DNA from: Campylobacter volucris
GTDB lineage: Bacteria; Campylobacterota; Campylobacteria; Campylobacterales; Campylobacteraceae
Length of the DNA: 64,000 nt
NCBI RefSeq assembly: GCF_008011665.1
Contig: NZ_VOWJ01000033.1
Coordinates: forward strand, 52,351-116,350
Direction: 5' to 3'
This document shows, piece after piece, positions 1 to 8,379 of the stretch; the stretch's first letter is position 1; each line of letters begins with the position of its first letter. The position numbers and the translations under genes were made by a program. The notes under the pieces are model-generated. The model saw only the letters and a program-made list of their open reading frames with translations. It was not told the DNA's origin and made no database searches.

Positions 1-114
1 ATAAATTTAGCTTTAAGTAAAATGACTTTAGCCCATAAATTTGCAAAAACAATGCTTTTAGAACAAATTTATCGAGCATTTTGCATTAATACAAACCATC
101 CATACCACAAATAG
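1..114 (+). CDS. rlmH: 23S rRNA (pseudouridine1915-N3) methyltransferase RlmH, 3' end only
   Basis: The first 114 bases read open in frame 1 and end at TAG. They give 37 residues finishing in [13 protein letters not shown]. This closely matches the C-terminus of the SPOUT methyltransferase RlmH (YbeA), where the NHPYH tail helps form the S-adenosylmethionine site. RlmH methylates pseudouridine 1915 in helix 69 of 23S rRNA. The start lies outside the window. The stop is 8 bases before the DksA-like gene, which has its own GGAG site, so the two are probably cotranscribed. The call rests on the short but distinctive tail. Confidence 0.85.
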   Translation: MNLALSKMTLAHKFAKTMLLEQIYRAFCINTNHPYHK

Positions 115-122
115 GAGCATTT

Positions 123-479
123 ATGCAAGAATTACAACTTGAAGAATTTAAACTTATTCTTGAAAAAAGACAAGAAGAAATTTTACAAGAGCTTCAAGGT
201 AATATAACTAATATCAAGAATCTCCACAGTAGCGAACCACGCGATGAAGTAGATATACAACAAATTGATAATAGCTCACACATTGATTTTACGATAAATG
301 AAAATTTAAAAAAAGAATTAAATGAAATTAAGCTTTCATTAAGTAAAATAGATAACAACACCTACGGAATTTGCGAATATTGTGAGGAATACATTCACCC
401 TGAAAGATTGAAAGTCAAACCTCATGCAAAATATTGCATTAATTGTCGTGAAAATTTAGAAAAAAGGAAAGAAATATGA
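123..479 (+). CDS. dksA: DksA/TraR-family zinc-finger regulator (DksA-like)
   Basis: A 118-residue protein with an N-terminal helical, coiled-coil-like half and a C-terminal C4 zinc finger (Cys84, Cys87, Cys105, Cys108: CEYC and CINC). This is the layout of DksA/TraR proteins, which enter the RNA polymerase secondary channel and, with ppGpp, adjust transcription of rRNA and amino-acid genes. At 118 residues it is shorter than E. coli DksA (151), as in other epsilonproteobacteria. GGAG lies just upstream. Its TGA overlaps the next start (ATGA), which implies translational coupling. The family is certain; that it is the functional DksA is inference. Confidence 0.88.
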   Translation: MQELQLEEFKLILEKRQEEILQELQGNITNIKNLHSSEPRDEVDIQQIDNSSHIDFTINENLKKELNEIKLSLSKIDNNTYGICEYCEEYIHPERLKVKPHAKYCINCRENLEKRKEI

Positions 480-1459
480 AAGTAAAATTATTTTTCTTTG
501 CAAGTTTGATTTATCTTTTAATCATCGCTGCTTTAGTTTATAATTTAAATTTAGGTGATTATACTTTCACTCTTTCTACTTTTGAACTTACTTTGCCTAT
601 TAGCATATGGATCATTCTGCCTGCTTTTATTTTAATGATATTAGCACTTTTACATATGAGTTTTTATGGATTTTTAAAACATTTACAATTTAAAAATCTT
701 ATAAAAGATAGTAAAAACTATGAAAATTTAATCGAAAATTTATTACTCAAAAAAAATGTTAAAGTTAAATTTAAAACCCAAGAATTCCAAGATATAGAAA
801 AAATTACCAAAAGTTTGGTATTTAAAGAAAAAGTGCAAAATGAAAAAATTGATATTATTATTGATATTTTAGATGAAATTTATAATGGATCTTTTGTAGA
901 TCTTAAAAAATATAAATTAGATTATAATAATGAAATTTTCATACTCAATGAGAAAAATCACTTCAGTAAAGACTATGATTATGCATTTTCATACTTAAAA
1001 AATAAAGAAAAATTAAACAATGATCTAGATATTAGTGCTTATAAAGCAATTTTAAAACAAGCCCCTTATAACAAAATAAAAAGCTTAAAAATTCAAAAAT
1101 CTCAAGAAGATATTTTAACTCTTTTCCAACGCTATGAATTAGAAAATTTAGAACTTTCACTTGCTGAAATAGAAATTTTACTAAGTATAAATGAAATCAA
1201 TGAGCAAATATTTTTACAAAGTGCAAAAATTCTTTGTAAAAAAATAGAACCTCAAAATTTAATAGTTTTATTTAAAAAGATCAAAGATACTCATACACAA
1301 GCTTTTAGAGCATATTGCTATATTTTGGTTGAATTTGGTATGTATGAAGAATTAATGAGCGAATTAGGCAATGATCAACAAGAATTTAAAGATTTTAGAC
1401 TTATATTGTTTTTAAAAGAACATAATAAAAAATTTGATTTAGATAAAATGATACAATGA
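476..1459 (+). CDS. membrane-anchored protein of unknown function
   Basis: A 327-residue protein with two N-terminal hydrophobic segments (about residues 4-24 and 42-64) followed by about 260 mostly charged, helical residues, probably cytoplasmic. I recognise no catalytic motif. The helical repeats in the C-terminal part could be TPR-like but are not clear enough to name. It overlaps the DksA-like gene by four bases and the dihydrouridine synthase gene by four bases (ATGA at both ends), so it is translated in one operon with them. A counterpart sits at the same place in C. jejuni (Cj0124c, from memory). Confidence 0.8.
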   Translation: MKVKLFFFASLIYLLIIAALVYNLNLGDYTFTLSTFELTLPISIWIILPAFILMILALLHMSFYGFLKHLQFKNLIKDSKNYENLIENLLLKKNVKVKFKTQEFQDIEKITKSLVFKEKVQNEKIDIIIDILDEIYNGSFVDLKKYKLDYNNEIFILNEKNHFSKDYDYAFSYLKNKEKLNNDLDISAYKAILKQAPYNKIKSLKIQKSQEDILTLFQRYELENLELSLAEIEILLSINEINEQIFLQSAKILCKKIEPQNLIVLFKKIKDTHTQAFRAYCYILVEFGMYEELMSELGNDQQEFKDFRLILFLKEHNKKFDLDKMIQ

Positions 1460-2382
1460 TTGATTTTAAGCAAAAACCTTTATTTTTAGCTCCTATGGCT
1501 GGATTTTCTGACTTACCTTTGCGTAATTTAGTAAAACAATTTGGAGCTGATGTTACAATTAGCGAGATGATCAGTTCTAATGCTTTAGTGTATGAAAGTG
1601 AAAAAACCTTAAAAATGCTACAAAAAGCCGAACTTGAAAATCCTTATATAGTTCAAATTGCAGGATCAGATGAAAAAATCATCAAACAAGCTGTAGAAAT
1701 CTTAAATCGTTTTGATTTTATAGATGGAATTGATTTTAATTGTGGTTGCCCTGTAAATAAGGTCATAAAACAATGCTCAGGAAGTGCTCTTTTGCAAGAT
1801 CTTGATAAATTACAAAAAATTTTAGAACTCATTAAAAAAACAAGCAAGAAAAAAACAACAAGTGTTAAAGTAAGATTAGGATATGATAAAAAAGATCCTA
1901 TCTGTATAGCAAAAGCTTGTGAAAATGCTGGGGTTGATTTTATCAGCATGCATGGTCGAACAAGAAAGCAAATGTATAGTGGAAATGCTGATTATGAAGC
2001 CATAGCACTAGCTAAAGAAAATATCAAAATTCCTTTAGTTGCAAATGGCGATATAAATGCTTTAAATGCTCAAGAAGTATTTAATAAAACTAAATGCGAT
2101 GCATTAATGATAGGAAGAGCTAGTATAGGTAAACCTTGGATTTTTTATGAAATCAAGCAAGGTATAAAAATAGATAAAAAAACTAAAAATGAAATCATTT
2201 TTGCTCATTTTGAAGAAATGTTAAAACATTACAAAGAACAAGGTGTTAGTATTTTTAGAAAGCATTTGCATGAATACTCCAAAGGACTTGAAGATGCTTC
2301 AAATTTTAGAGATCAAGTAAATCGCATTAACGATCCTCAAATTATGCGAGATTGTATGAGAGAATTTTTCAATAAGGAATGA
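1456..2382 (+). CDS. dus: tRNA-dihydrouridine synthase (Dus family)
   Basis: A 308-residue flavoprotein that reduces uridine to dihydrouridine in tRNA. The TIM-barrel signatures are visible: LAPMAGFSDLPLR at the N-terminus, the active-site region DFNCGCPVNKV around residue 95-105 (catalytic Cys), SMHGRTRKQMYSG near 170 and NGDI near 195 for FMN binding, then GRASIGKPWIF. Length fits DusB-like enzymes. Its ATG overlaps the preceding stop. Which uridines it modifies cannot be read from the sequence. Confidence 0.93.
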   Translation: MIDFKQKPLFLAPMAGFSDLPLRNLVKQFGADVTISEMISSNALVYESEKTLKMLQKAELENPYIVQIAGSDEKIIKQAVEILNRFDFIDGIDFNCGCPVNKVIKQCSGSALLQDLDKLQKILELIKKTSKKKTTSVKVRLGYDKKDPICIAKACENAGVDFISMHGRTRKQMYSGNADYEAIALAKENIKIPLVANGDINALNAQEVFNKTKCDALMIGRASIGKPWIFYEIKQGIKIDKKTKNEIIFAHFEEMLKHYKEQGVSIFRKHLHEYSKGLEDASNFRDQVNRINDPQIMRDCMREFFNKE

Positions 2383-2407
2383 TTTTTGCTTGTTTAGCAA
2401 TAAGCAA

Positions 2408-2413
2408 TATAAT
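2408..2413 (+). promoter_or_regulatory. sigma70 -10 box for the small gene at 2443
   Basis: TATAAT in the 60-base gap after dus, about 30 bases before the ATG, with GGAAGG as ribosome binding site further down. It fits the Campylobacter vegetative promoter, which relies on the -10 box and AT-rich upstream DNA. Confidence 0.6.
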
Positions 2414-2442
2414 GAAGAGATACCATAAAACAAGGAAGGTTA

Positions 2443-2763
2443 ATGGGAGCTCATATTAGTTCAAAAGGAATTTGTAAAGTAGTAGAAGGGATTAGAACAA
2501 GTGCAAATAACCTTGCAGCACATGCTTCAAAACTCAACAATCAAACTTTAAATTTTGAACAAATTTTACAAGAACAAAATCCAAAATGCATTAGTTCTTG
2601 CATCCAAGATTCACAACATCAACTTAGCAAGTTGCTAAAAAGTATAGAAAATAGCAAGGAAGATATTTTCAAAGATGCTTGTGTTAATAATGTTGATATT
2701 ATCGCAAGATTAAGACAAGAGGCGATTACAATGTATGATATTACTCTTAAAACCCCTCTTTAA
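2443..2763 (+). CDS. small conserved hypothetical protein
   Basis: A 106-residue soluble protein, mainly helical, with four Cys (two as a C-x3-C in KCISSCIQD). It has no signal peptide or membrane segment. The start follows AAGGAAGG by six bases and a TATAAT box lies upstream, so it is expressed on its own. Its last 17 bases overlap the end of the convergent recO. A counterpart exists at the same place in C. jejuni (Cj0122, from memory). I do not recognise a family. The N-terminal half loosely resembles helical chaperone folds, but that is not evidence for a function. Confidence 0.75.
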   Translation: MGAHISSKGICKVVEGIRTSANNLAAHASKLNNQTLNFEQILQEQNPKCISSCIQDSQHQLSKLLKSIENSKEDIFKDACVNNVDIIARLRQEAITMYDITLKTPL

Positions 2764-3361
2764 TAATCTTATATAATTTATCAATTTCTTCATCGCACAT
2801 ATGCGATGAATTTTGTTTTTCATAAAAATGGCATAAATGTCTAGGATTAAATTCGTAACCAAATACACACTTGCTATGAGCTGGTAAAAAAGCTCTAATT
2901 AAAACTACATCTTGCATTATCTGCTCATCACAAGCAAAACAGACAAATTCTTTATGTAAACGACCTTCATAATTTAAAATTTTCAAATACGCATCTACTA
3001 TTACTCTTTTACAATCTTGCTTTTCAAAGCGTTTAGCACACTCATCTAAAAGCTCAAAATAAAAAGAGTCTAAATTTTCTACATCTTTTAAATGCCAATA
3101 AAAAAGTCTAATAAATTCTTGCCAAAAAAACATTTTTTCTCTATCTAAAATCCAAGAAAAACCAATATGCAAAACATCTTTTAATCTAGGCAAAAATCTT
3201 GAGCTTTCTTCTAATTCAAAATCTATCTTATAGCCATTTAAAATATTTGAATGTCTCATTCCATAAAAACGATAAGATTTAACCACTTGTTTAAGACTTA
3301 ATATATTTACAATTAAATCTTCATCTTTTACACTTTGAGTGTGTAAAATATATCCTTGCAT
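2747..3361 (-). CDS. recO: RecO-like recombination mediator (epsilonproteobacterial type)
   Basis: A 204-residue protein beginning MQGYILHTQSVKDEDLIV, which matches the RecO N-terminal OB-fold pattern. It continues with a helical domain and a C-terminal Cys/His set (FVCFACDE, RHLCHFYE, HMC) in place of the classic zinc site. RecO anneals SSB-coated single strands and loads RecA with RecR. Length matches the short epsilonproteobacterial RecO. The ATG overlaps the stop of the upstream gene by one base. The call rests on overall pattern and position; a divergent relative of other function is possible. Confidence 0.72.
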   Translation of the reverse strand: MQGYILHTQSVKDEDLIVNILSLKQVVKSYRFYGMRHSNILNGYKIDFELEESSRFLPRLKDVLHIGFSWILDREKMFFWQEFIRLFYWHLKDVENLDSFYFELLDECAKRFEKQDCKRVIVDAYLKILNYEGRLHKEFVCFACDEQIMQDVVLIRAFLPAHSKCVFGYEFNPRHLCHFYEKQNSSHMCDEEIDKLYKIIKEGF

Positions 3362-3873
3362 TATACAATCTTCACACCATAAGCTCTTAAAATTTCAAAA
3401 GCACTTTGTTCTAATTTTTCATCAAAACTTGCACAAGCTTTTTGATGTAATAAAATTTCAGAATTACAACTAGCACTTTGAGCTAAAATAATATTGCTAA
3501 AAACGCAAATATGTGAAACTAAGCCACAAAATTCAATACTTTCATAAAAATTAACTCTTAAAAAATTCGCAAATTCTAAACTTCCAAAAGTATTTTTATA
3601 AAAAATGTGTTTGGCATGTTTTAAATATATATCAAATTCTTTTGGCATATTCCAGCCATTTGTATCTTTTAAACAATGATAAACAGGGATATTTTTACCT
3701 TCTTGAGTGTCTAAATAATCTTTTTCGTGTGTATCGAAAGTAAAAACTATATCACCTTGGTGATTTTGCAAAAGAAAGAGTATGTTTTCTTTGATTTTAG
3801 TAGCTTGAGCAAAACCCAAACTACCATCTATAAAATCATTTTGATAATCTACTACAACTAAAAGCTTACTCAT
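3361..3873 (-). CDS. cysteine hydrolase, isochorismatase family
   Basis: A 170-residue protein with the isochorismatase-like fold: VVDYQNDFIDGSLG at the N-terminus (catalytic Asp), and FCGLVSHICVFSN around residue 115-127 with the nucleophilic Cys in the G-x3-x-x-C-V pattern. Related enzymes include nicotinamidase (PncA). PncA normally has a metal site D-x-H and here FTFDTHEKDY is consistent with it, so nicotinamidase is the leading but unproven guess. The start lies inside the end of the upstream PP-loop gene (8-base overlap). Confidence 0.82.
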   Translation of the reverse strand: MSKLLVVVDYQNDFIDGSLGFAQATKIKENILFLLQNHQGDIVFTFDTHEKDYLDTQEGKNIPVYHCLKDTNGWNMPKEFDIYLKHAKHIFYKNTFGSLEFANFLRVNFYESIEFCGLVSHICVFSNIILAQSASCNSEILLHQKACASFDEKLEQSAFEILRAYGVKIV

Positions 3874-4618
3874 TCATAAAAAAACTATTTAAATGTATAT
3901 TACTAAATGCAGTTTTTAAACTAGTAAATAATTTTGGATTTTCTTTTTCTAAATTTGCTAAAAGCTGTTTTGCTTCTTCTCTAGCATGTGGAAATTTAAC
4001 ATTTTTTTCACTAAGTTTCATACCAGGACAAAACTCATTTCCTATAACTTCTAACTCATTATTTATAGCATTTTCCCTAAGTTGTCTTTCTCTTGCAAAT
4101 ATTAAAGGCCTAATCACCTCTATACCTCTTTTACTTTTGTATTTTGGAGCCAAACTTCTTAAAGATCCATTATAAATAAAATTCATAAAAAAACTTTCCA
4201 CTGCATCATCTAAATGATGAGCTATAGCAAGTTTATTGTATCCATTTTCTAATGCATAAGTATATAAAGCACCTCTTCGCATCCTAGAAAAATAACTACA
4301 AAAACTAGAATTTTTTCTTATAGTATCACCAGAAATTTCATATATATTAGAATCAATCACTTCGTGATCTATACCATGCTCTTTACAATGATTATGTAAT
4401 TTAGTATAGTCTTCTCCCATACCATAGCTTAAAGTTACAGCTTTAAGTTCAAATTTAAAAGGAGCGTGTTTTTGCATACGCGATAAAAGATGGACTAAAG
4501 CTAAAGAATCTTTACCCCCGCTAAGCCCTAATAAAACTTTATCTTTATCTTCTATAAGAGAAAATTTAGCATTAGCCTTAGCTACTTCTCTGATAAGTCT
4601 TTTGCTAAGATTTATCAT
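3866..4618 (-). CDS. ttcA: PP-loop ATPase of the TtcA/TilS group (tRNA thiolation-like)
   Basis: A 250-residue protein with the PP-loop SGGKDS at residues 33-38 and the TtcA-type block SSFCSYFSRMRRGALY, AHHLDDAVESFF and RPLIFARE. TtcA makes 2-thiocytidine 32 in tRNA using a [4Fe-4S] cluster held by three Cys. Here Cys107 and Cys197 match two of them, while the second position of the CxxC is Phe110, so the usual ligand set is incomplete. The gene overlaps mtn by four bases (ATGA type). TtcA-like is the best name; true activity is uncertain. Confidence 0.78.
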   Translation of the reverse strand: MINLSKRLIREVAKANAKFSLIEDKDKVLLGLSGGKDSLALVHLLSRMQKHAPFKFELKAVTLSYGMGEDYTKLHNHCKEHGIDHEVIDSNIYEISGDTIRKNSSFCSYFSRMRRGALYTYALENGYNKLAIAHHLDDAVESFFMNFIYNGSLRSLAPKYKSKRGIEVIRPLIFARERQLRENAINNELEVIGNEFCPGMKLSEKNVKFPHAREEAKQLLANLEKENPKLFTSLKTAFSNIHLNSFFMNE

Positions 4619-5301
4619 AATTTATCGCACATTTTTAATACAAAATTAGCTGAAATTCTTGCTGATTTTTCTACAAATTCATCAAAATCAAATTCAGCCT
4701 TTTCACCAGCTTTATCGCTCATTGATCTTAATATAAGACAAGGAATTTTTAAAGCATCACAAACTAAAGCCACACTAGCTCCTTCCATTTCACAAGCATC
4801 AGCATTAAAAATATCTCTTATTTTTGCTTTTTTGTTTTCATCGCAAATAAATTCATCTCCAGTAGCTATAACACCTGATTGAATTTTGATATTTAATTCT
4901 TTTGCAACTTCTAAAGCTAGATTATTTAACCTCTCATCAGTTTTTATAAAAATTTCATTACCAGGAACATATCCCAATGGATGCCCAAAAGCAGTTATAT
5001 CTAAATCATATTGAGCTAACTTTGTAGCATAGATTAAATCACCTATGTCTAAATTTGGATTAAACGCACCTGCAACCCCAGTAAAAAGTAAAATTTCTGC
5101 TTTAAATTTTTCTATCATTATACTAGCACTAAGAGTGGAATTTACTTTACCTATCTTAGAATAAGCAATAACCAAATCATGATTTTTATACTTTGCTAAA
5201 TAATAAGCATTATTAGCATAATTTATAGTTTCATAATCTTTTAAAGTTTCCAATAAAGGGGTAATCTCTTCTGGCATAGCGCCTAAAATTGCAATTTTCA
5301 T
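4615..5301 (-). CDS. mtnN: MTA/SAH nucleosidase (also 6-amino-6-deoxyfutalosine hydrolase)
   Basis: A 228-residue nucleosidase with TGVAGAFNPNLDIGD, the substrate motif CEMEGASVALVC near residue 175 and the catalytic Asp in RSMSDKAGEKA near 198. It removes adenine from methylthioadenosine and S-adenosylhomocysteine, feeding the LuxS/AI-2 route. In epsilonproteobacteria the same enzyme cleaves aminodeoxyfutalosine for menaquinone synthesis, which fits mqnD elsewhere in this window. Its start overlaps the end of fabD by four bases. Confidence 0.93.
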   Translation of the reverse strand: MKIAILGAMPEEITPLLETLKDYETINYANNAYYLAKYKNHDLVIAYSKIGKVNSTLSASIMIEKFKAEILLFTGVAGAFNPNLDIGDLIYATKLAQYDLDITAFGHPLGYVPGNEIFIKTDERLNNLALEVAKELNIKIQSGVIATGDEFICDENKKAKIRDIFNADACEMEGASVALVCDALKIPCLILRSMSDKAGEKAEFDFDEFVEKSARISANFVLKMCDKL

Positions 5302-6218
5302 TTTAAAACCTTTAATACTTCATCTATATCTTGCATTTTGCTTAAAGCATATGTTTCTTTTTGGCTAATTTTTTTATTTAATCCCTTTAAAACACTAGCA
5401 CCAAATTCTATATAAAAATCAATCTTTTCATCTATGTTTTGTATGCTTTGTTTATAAAGCACAGGTTTAATCAGTTGATCGCTTAATAATTGCAAAGCTT
5501 GATCTTTATTAGTATAAATTGTTGCATTTACATTAGAAACAACTTGATTAAAATCAGATTTTAAAATACTTTTTAATTCTTGTGTTAATTTTAATGAAGC
5601 TTCTTTTAAAAGCGGACAATGGCTTGCTACACTCATATTTAAAAGCATAGCTCGTTTAGCTCCAGCTTCTTTAAATTCTGCCTCAGCTAGAATCAAATCA
5701 GGCTTTAATCCTGCAACTACAATTTGCCCTTGGCAATTATAATTAGCTGCGTATATTTTTTTACCATTTTGCTGAGCTTTATAACAAATTTCTTCTACCA
5801 CTTCATCTTTTAAGCCTAAAACCACCATCATACCAGCTTCTATTTTAGAGCAATCTTCTTGCATAAAAATTCCGCGTTTATTAACCAAAGAAATCACTTC
5901 TAAAAAATCAAATGCACCTTGCACCGCTAAAGCACTAAATTCACCCAAAGAATGCCCTAAAGCATAATTAGTTTTTAATGCAATATTTTCATTTAAGGCT
6001 TCATATGCCATTAAAGAATTTAAAACTATAGCCATTTGAGTAAATTCGCTTTTATTTAAATCATCGTTTTCTGTAAAAAGCAAATTTTTAAAATCAATTT
6101 TACAAAAATCACTAGCATTATCTAATAATTCTTTAGCTTTTTTAGAATTTTCATAAAAACTAAGTCCCATGCCAAAGCTTTGAGAGCCTTGACCAGGAAA
6201 TATAAATGCGCTATTCAT
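5298..6218 (-). CDS. fabD: malonyl-CoA:ACP transacylase FabD
   Basis: Reading from ATG at 6218 gives 306 residues: AFIFPGQGSQSFGMG near the start, GHSLGEFSALA with nucleophile Ser90, and ASHCPLL with the catalytic His near residue 200. The enzyme loads malonyl groups on acyl carrier protein for fatty-acid synthesis. The frame stays open further upstream through the Trp-rich shadow of the slyD tail, but MNSAFIFPGQG is the family start and forms a TAATG junction with the slyD stop. Confidence 0.95.
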   Translation of the reverse strand: MNSAFIFPGQGSQSFGMGLSFYENSKKAKELLDNASDFCKIDFKNLLFTENDDLNKSEFTQMAIVLNSLMAYEALNENIALKTNYALGHSLGEFSALAVQGAFDFLEVISLVNKRGIFMQEDCSKIEAGMMVVLGLKDEVVEEICYKAQQNGKKIYAANYNCQGQIVVAGLKPDLILAEAEFKEAGAKRAMLLNMSVASHCPLLKEASLKLTQELKSILKSDFNQVVSNVNATIYTNKDQALQLLSDQLIKPVLYKQSIQNIDEKIDFYIEFGASVLKGLNKKISQKETYALSKMQDIDEVLKVLK

Positions 6219-6802
6219 TAGTGATGATGTCCTCCACAGCATCCACCACCGCCACCATGGCCATGGCCACCACCGCAGCATCCACCACCATGGTGGTGAT
6301 CATGATGTCCTCTGCTAGCACATCCACAACTTCTACTACCTGCAACAATACCTGTTAAGATTTCATCTTCAGTAGCAGGTCTTACATCAACTATATTTAA
6401 AGAAAATAACAAATCTTTACCTGCATAAGCATGGTTATAATCAATAGTTACTTCATTATCAGTAATTTCTCTTACTATCACTCTTACGGTTGCACCATCT
6501 TCACCTTCTCCAAAAAGCTCCATACCAACTTGCAAATCAATTCCTGCAAATTGTTCTTTCGGTAAAGTTTGTAAAGCATTTGCATCATACTCACCTAAAG
6601 CTTGTTCTTTTTTAATAACAATATCTGCATTACAAGGAGCATCTAATTTTTGAATTTCTTCTTCAAGGCCTTCTAAAATTTGACCTTTACCTAAAATAAA
6701 AGATATAGGTTCTGCGTGAATATTTGATTCTAAAATCTCATTTGTATTTGCATCTTTTAATTCATAAAACATAGAAACTACACTATTTTTTTCTATAGCC
6801 AT
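6218..6802 (-). CDS. slyD: FKBP-type peptidyl-prolyl isomerase SlyD with metal-binding tail
   Basis: A 194-residue protein: an FKBP domain (residues 1-70 and about 120-150) with an inserted chaperone flap, then a tail from about residue 155 made almost only of Gly, His and Cys (CGCASRG, HHDHHH, GGGCCGGG, GGCCGGHHH). SlyD folds proline-limited proteins and passes nickel to hydrogenase and urease maturation. A His/Cys tail like this is the known Ni/Zn binding part. It sits between cpoB and fabD, with 14 bases separating it from cpoB. Confidence 0.95.
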   Translation of the reverse strand: MAIEKNSVVSMFYELKDANTNEILESNIHAEPISFILGKGQILEGLEEEIQKLDAPCNADIVIKKEQALGEYDANALQTLPKEQFAGIDLQVGMELFGEGEDGATVRVIVREITDNEVTIDYNHAYAGKDLLFSLNIVDVRPATEDEILTGIVAGSRSCGCASRGHHDHHHGGGCCGGGHGHGGGGGCCGGHHH

Positions 6803-6816
6803 TTTTACTCCTTTGT

Positions 6817-7815
6817 TTATTTTCTATCTGGTGAAGCTTTTGCCTCGGGACTATCTGGATAAGCCGTTTTTAAAGCTTTATAAAATTTATTTGCCGATTT
6901 TGTATCTCCAACTTTATCTAAACTAATTGCCGTATGATAAAGTAATTTTGGCACATAATCACCTTTAGTGCTTATAGCTGAACTCTTTTTATAAAACCCT
7001 AATGCACCCGCATAATCTTGCTGTTTGTATTGAATTTCACCCAACCAAAAAGTAGATCTAGCAGGTTTATAATGGATGCTTATTAAGTACTCAAATTTTT
7101 CTTTTGCATCATCAAATTGATTTTTATTTACTTCATCAATTGCTTTCTTTAAAATTTCATTTGATTGTAATTTTTTCCAATTATCATCTTTGATTTTAAC
7201 TACTTCTTGAGTTGCATTATCATCAGTAGTGTTTAATTCTTGATTTATCTGAGTTTTGTTGTTATCATTGATAATCAATGGTTTTAAAGATGTTTTATTG
7301 TCTTGTTGGACTTTTGAAATTTCAGACTGAAAAAACATTATACTTTGATTCATATCACTTTGAGAAACATAATCTGCATTGATTTTATTTACCACTGCAG
7401 TCATTTCGCTTAAAATTTTTTGAATTTCTTGATAATTTTTTTCTTGAATTTTTCTACTTTCTTCTATATAAGCTCTTAAATTTTGTATCTCTTGAGTGAC
7501 ATTAGAATCTAAATTTTGATGACTTTCTTCTAAAGAAAGCAATCTAGTATTTGCTTTAGAATACTGAGCATTTAAGCCTTCAGTAACACTTTGTAAGCCT
7601 TCTATATTTTCCGCTGCTGTATTAAGCTTGTTGGTTAAATTTGTATAATACTCGTTTAATACTCTTAAGCGTTCTTGGTTTTCATATTGAAGCTTTTCAT
7701 TTTGAGTTAAACCATAAGGTGTTTTGCTATCTACTTTTCCTGCGTCAAAAGCTGAAATTTCAGCATGTAAAAAAGTAGCTCCTAAAAGAGCTACTGAAAA
7801 TAATTTAAATTTCAT
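6817..7815 (-). CDS. cpoB: CpoB/YbgF-like periplasmic TPR protein of the Tol-Pal cluster
   Basis: A 332-residue protein with a signal peptide (cleavage near LLGATFLHA-E), a long coiled coil (residues about 40-175), a Thr/Asn-rich linker and C-terminal TPR repeats (about 215-325, STFWLGEIQYKQQDY). This is the CpoB layout; CpoB ties Tol-Pal to peptidoglycan synthesis at division. Five bacterial N-glycosylation sequons (D/E-x-N-x-S/T) centre on Asn105, 156, 186, 195 and 200. The C. jejuni counterpart (Cj0114) is a known glycoprotein, from memory. It lies directly after pal. Confidence 0.9.
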   Translation of the reverse strand: MKFKLFSVALLGATFLHAEISAFDAGKVDSKTPYGLTQNEKLQYENQERLRVLNEYYTNLTNKLNTAAENIEGLQSVTEGLNAQYSKANTRLLSLEESHQNLDSNVTQEIQNLRAYIEESRKIQEKNYQEIQKILSEMTAVVNKINADYVSQSDMNQSIMFFQSEISKVQQDNKTSLKPLIINDNNKTQINQELNTTDDNATQEVVKIKDDNWKKLQSNEILKKAIDEVNKNQFDDAKEKFEYLISIHYKPARSTFWLGEIQYKQQDYAGALGFYKKSSAISTKGDYVPKLLYHTAISLDKVGDTKSANKFYKALKTAYPDSPEAKASPDRK

Positions 7816-7830
7816 ATTTTGATTAAAAAA

Positions 7831-8316
7831 TTATTTTGCTATTTTAAATTCAGCACGACGATTTTGAGCGTCGCAAGCTTTTGTTCTTTCAGTACATACA
7901 GGATTGGTTTCTCCATAGCTTTTAACACTAATTCTATCAGCATTAACACCTTGAGCTACTAAAGATTCTTTTACAGCTTTTGCTCTTTTTAATCCAAGAG
8001 CTTGATTATATTCATCAGTACCCCACTCATCGCAGTTTCCTTCAACAACGATAGCAGAATTTATAGCCTCGCTATTAAAAATTTTAGCATTATTTACTAC
8101 AACTTTTTGCATATCACTTCTAACATTAAATTTATCAAAATCAAAATAAACATTAGAAATGGAATTTAAAGACTCTAAACTTTCAAATCTATCCGATCCA
8201 CCGCTTCCCTTAGAACCATCTACACTACTTGAACTGCTTACAGTTGTATTTTTTGTAGCACATCCACTTACAATTACAGCAAAAGCAGTGATTGAAGCAA
8301 AAATGATTTTTTTCAT
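7831..8316 (-). CDS. pal: peptidoglycan-associated lipoprotein Pal
   Basis: A 161-residue lipoprotein: signal peptide ending in the lipobox VSGC (lipidated Cys19), a Ser/Gly-rich linker, then an OmpA-like peptidoglycan-binding domain (VYFDFDKFNVRSD, VVEGNCDEWGTDEYN, LGLKRAKAVK, VKSYGETNPVC, NRRAEFKI). Pal links the outer membrane to the wall and to TolB. It has its own TATAAT at 8347-8352 behind the tolB terminator, so it can be transcribed separately from the upstream tol genes. Confidence 0.97.
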   Translation of the reverse strand: MKKIIFASITAFAVIVSGCATKNTTVSSSSSVDGSKGSGGSDRFESLESLNSISNVYFDFDKFNVRSDMQKVVVNNAKIFNSEAINSAIVVEGNCDEWGTDEYNQALGLKRAKAVKESLVAQGVNADRISVKSYGETNPVCTERTKACDAQNRRAEFKIAK

Positions 8317-8346
8317 TACCTCTCCTTATTTAATAAAATCTTGCTA

Positions 8347-8352
8347 ATTATA
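8347..8352 (-). promoter_or_regulatory. sigma70 -10 box upstream of pal
   Basis: TATAAT on the minus strand, about 31 bases before the pal ATG and followed by AAGGAGAGG as ribosome binding site. It lies just after a tolB terminator-like hairpin, which supports a separate pal-cpoB transcript. Confidence 0.65.
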
Positions 8353-8353
8353 A

Positions 8354-8379
8354 CAAAAAAAATATCATTTTGATATTTT
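8354..8379 (-). terminator. intrinsic terminator overlapping the tolB stop codon
   Basis: On the minus strand AAAATATCA, loop AAA, TGATATTTT, then further T (eight T in a row with the stem end). A 9-bp perfect stem plus U-run is a typical Rho-independent terminator. The stem begins inside the tolB TAA. The stem is AT-only, so it may be leaky. Confidence 0.6.

Noticed and set aside
6219..6281. Trp/Arg-rich N-terminal extension in frame with fabD
   Set aside because: It is the out-of-frame reading of the Gly/His/Cys tail of slyD. FabD homologues start at MNSAFIFPGQG, where a TAATG junction with slyD is found.
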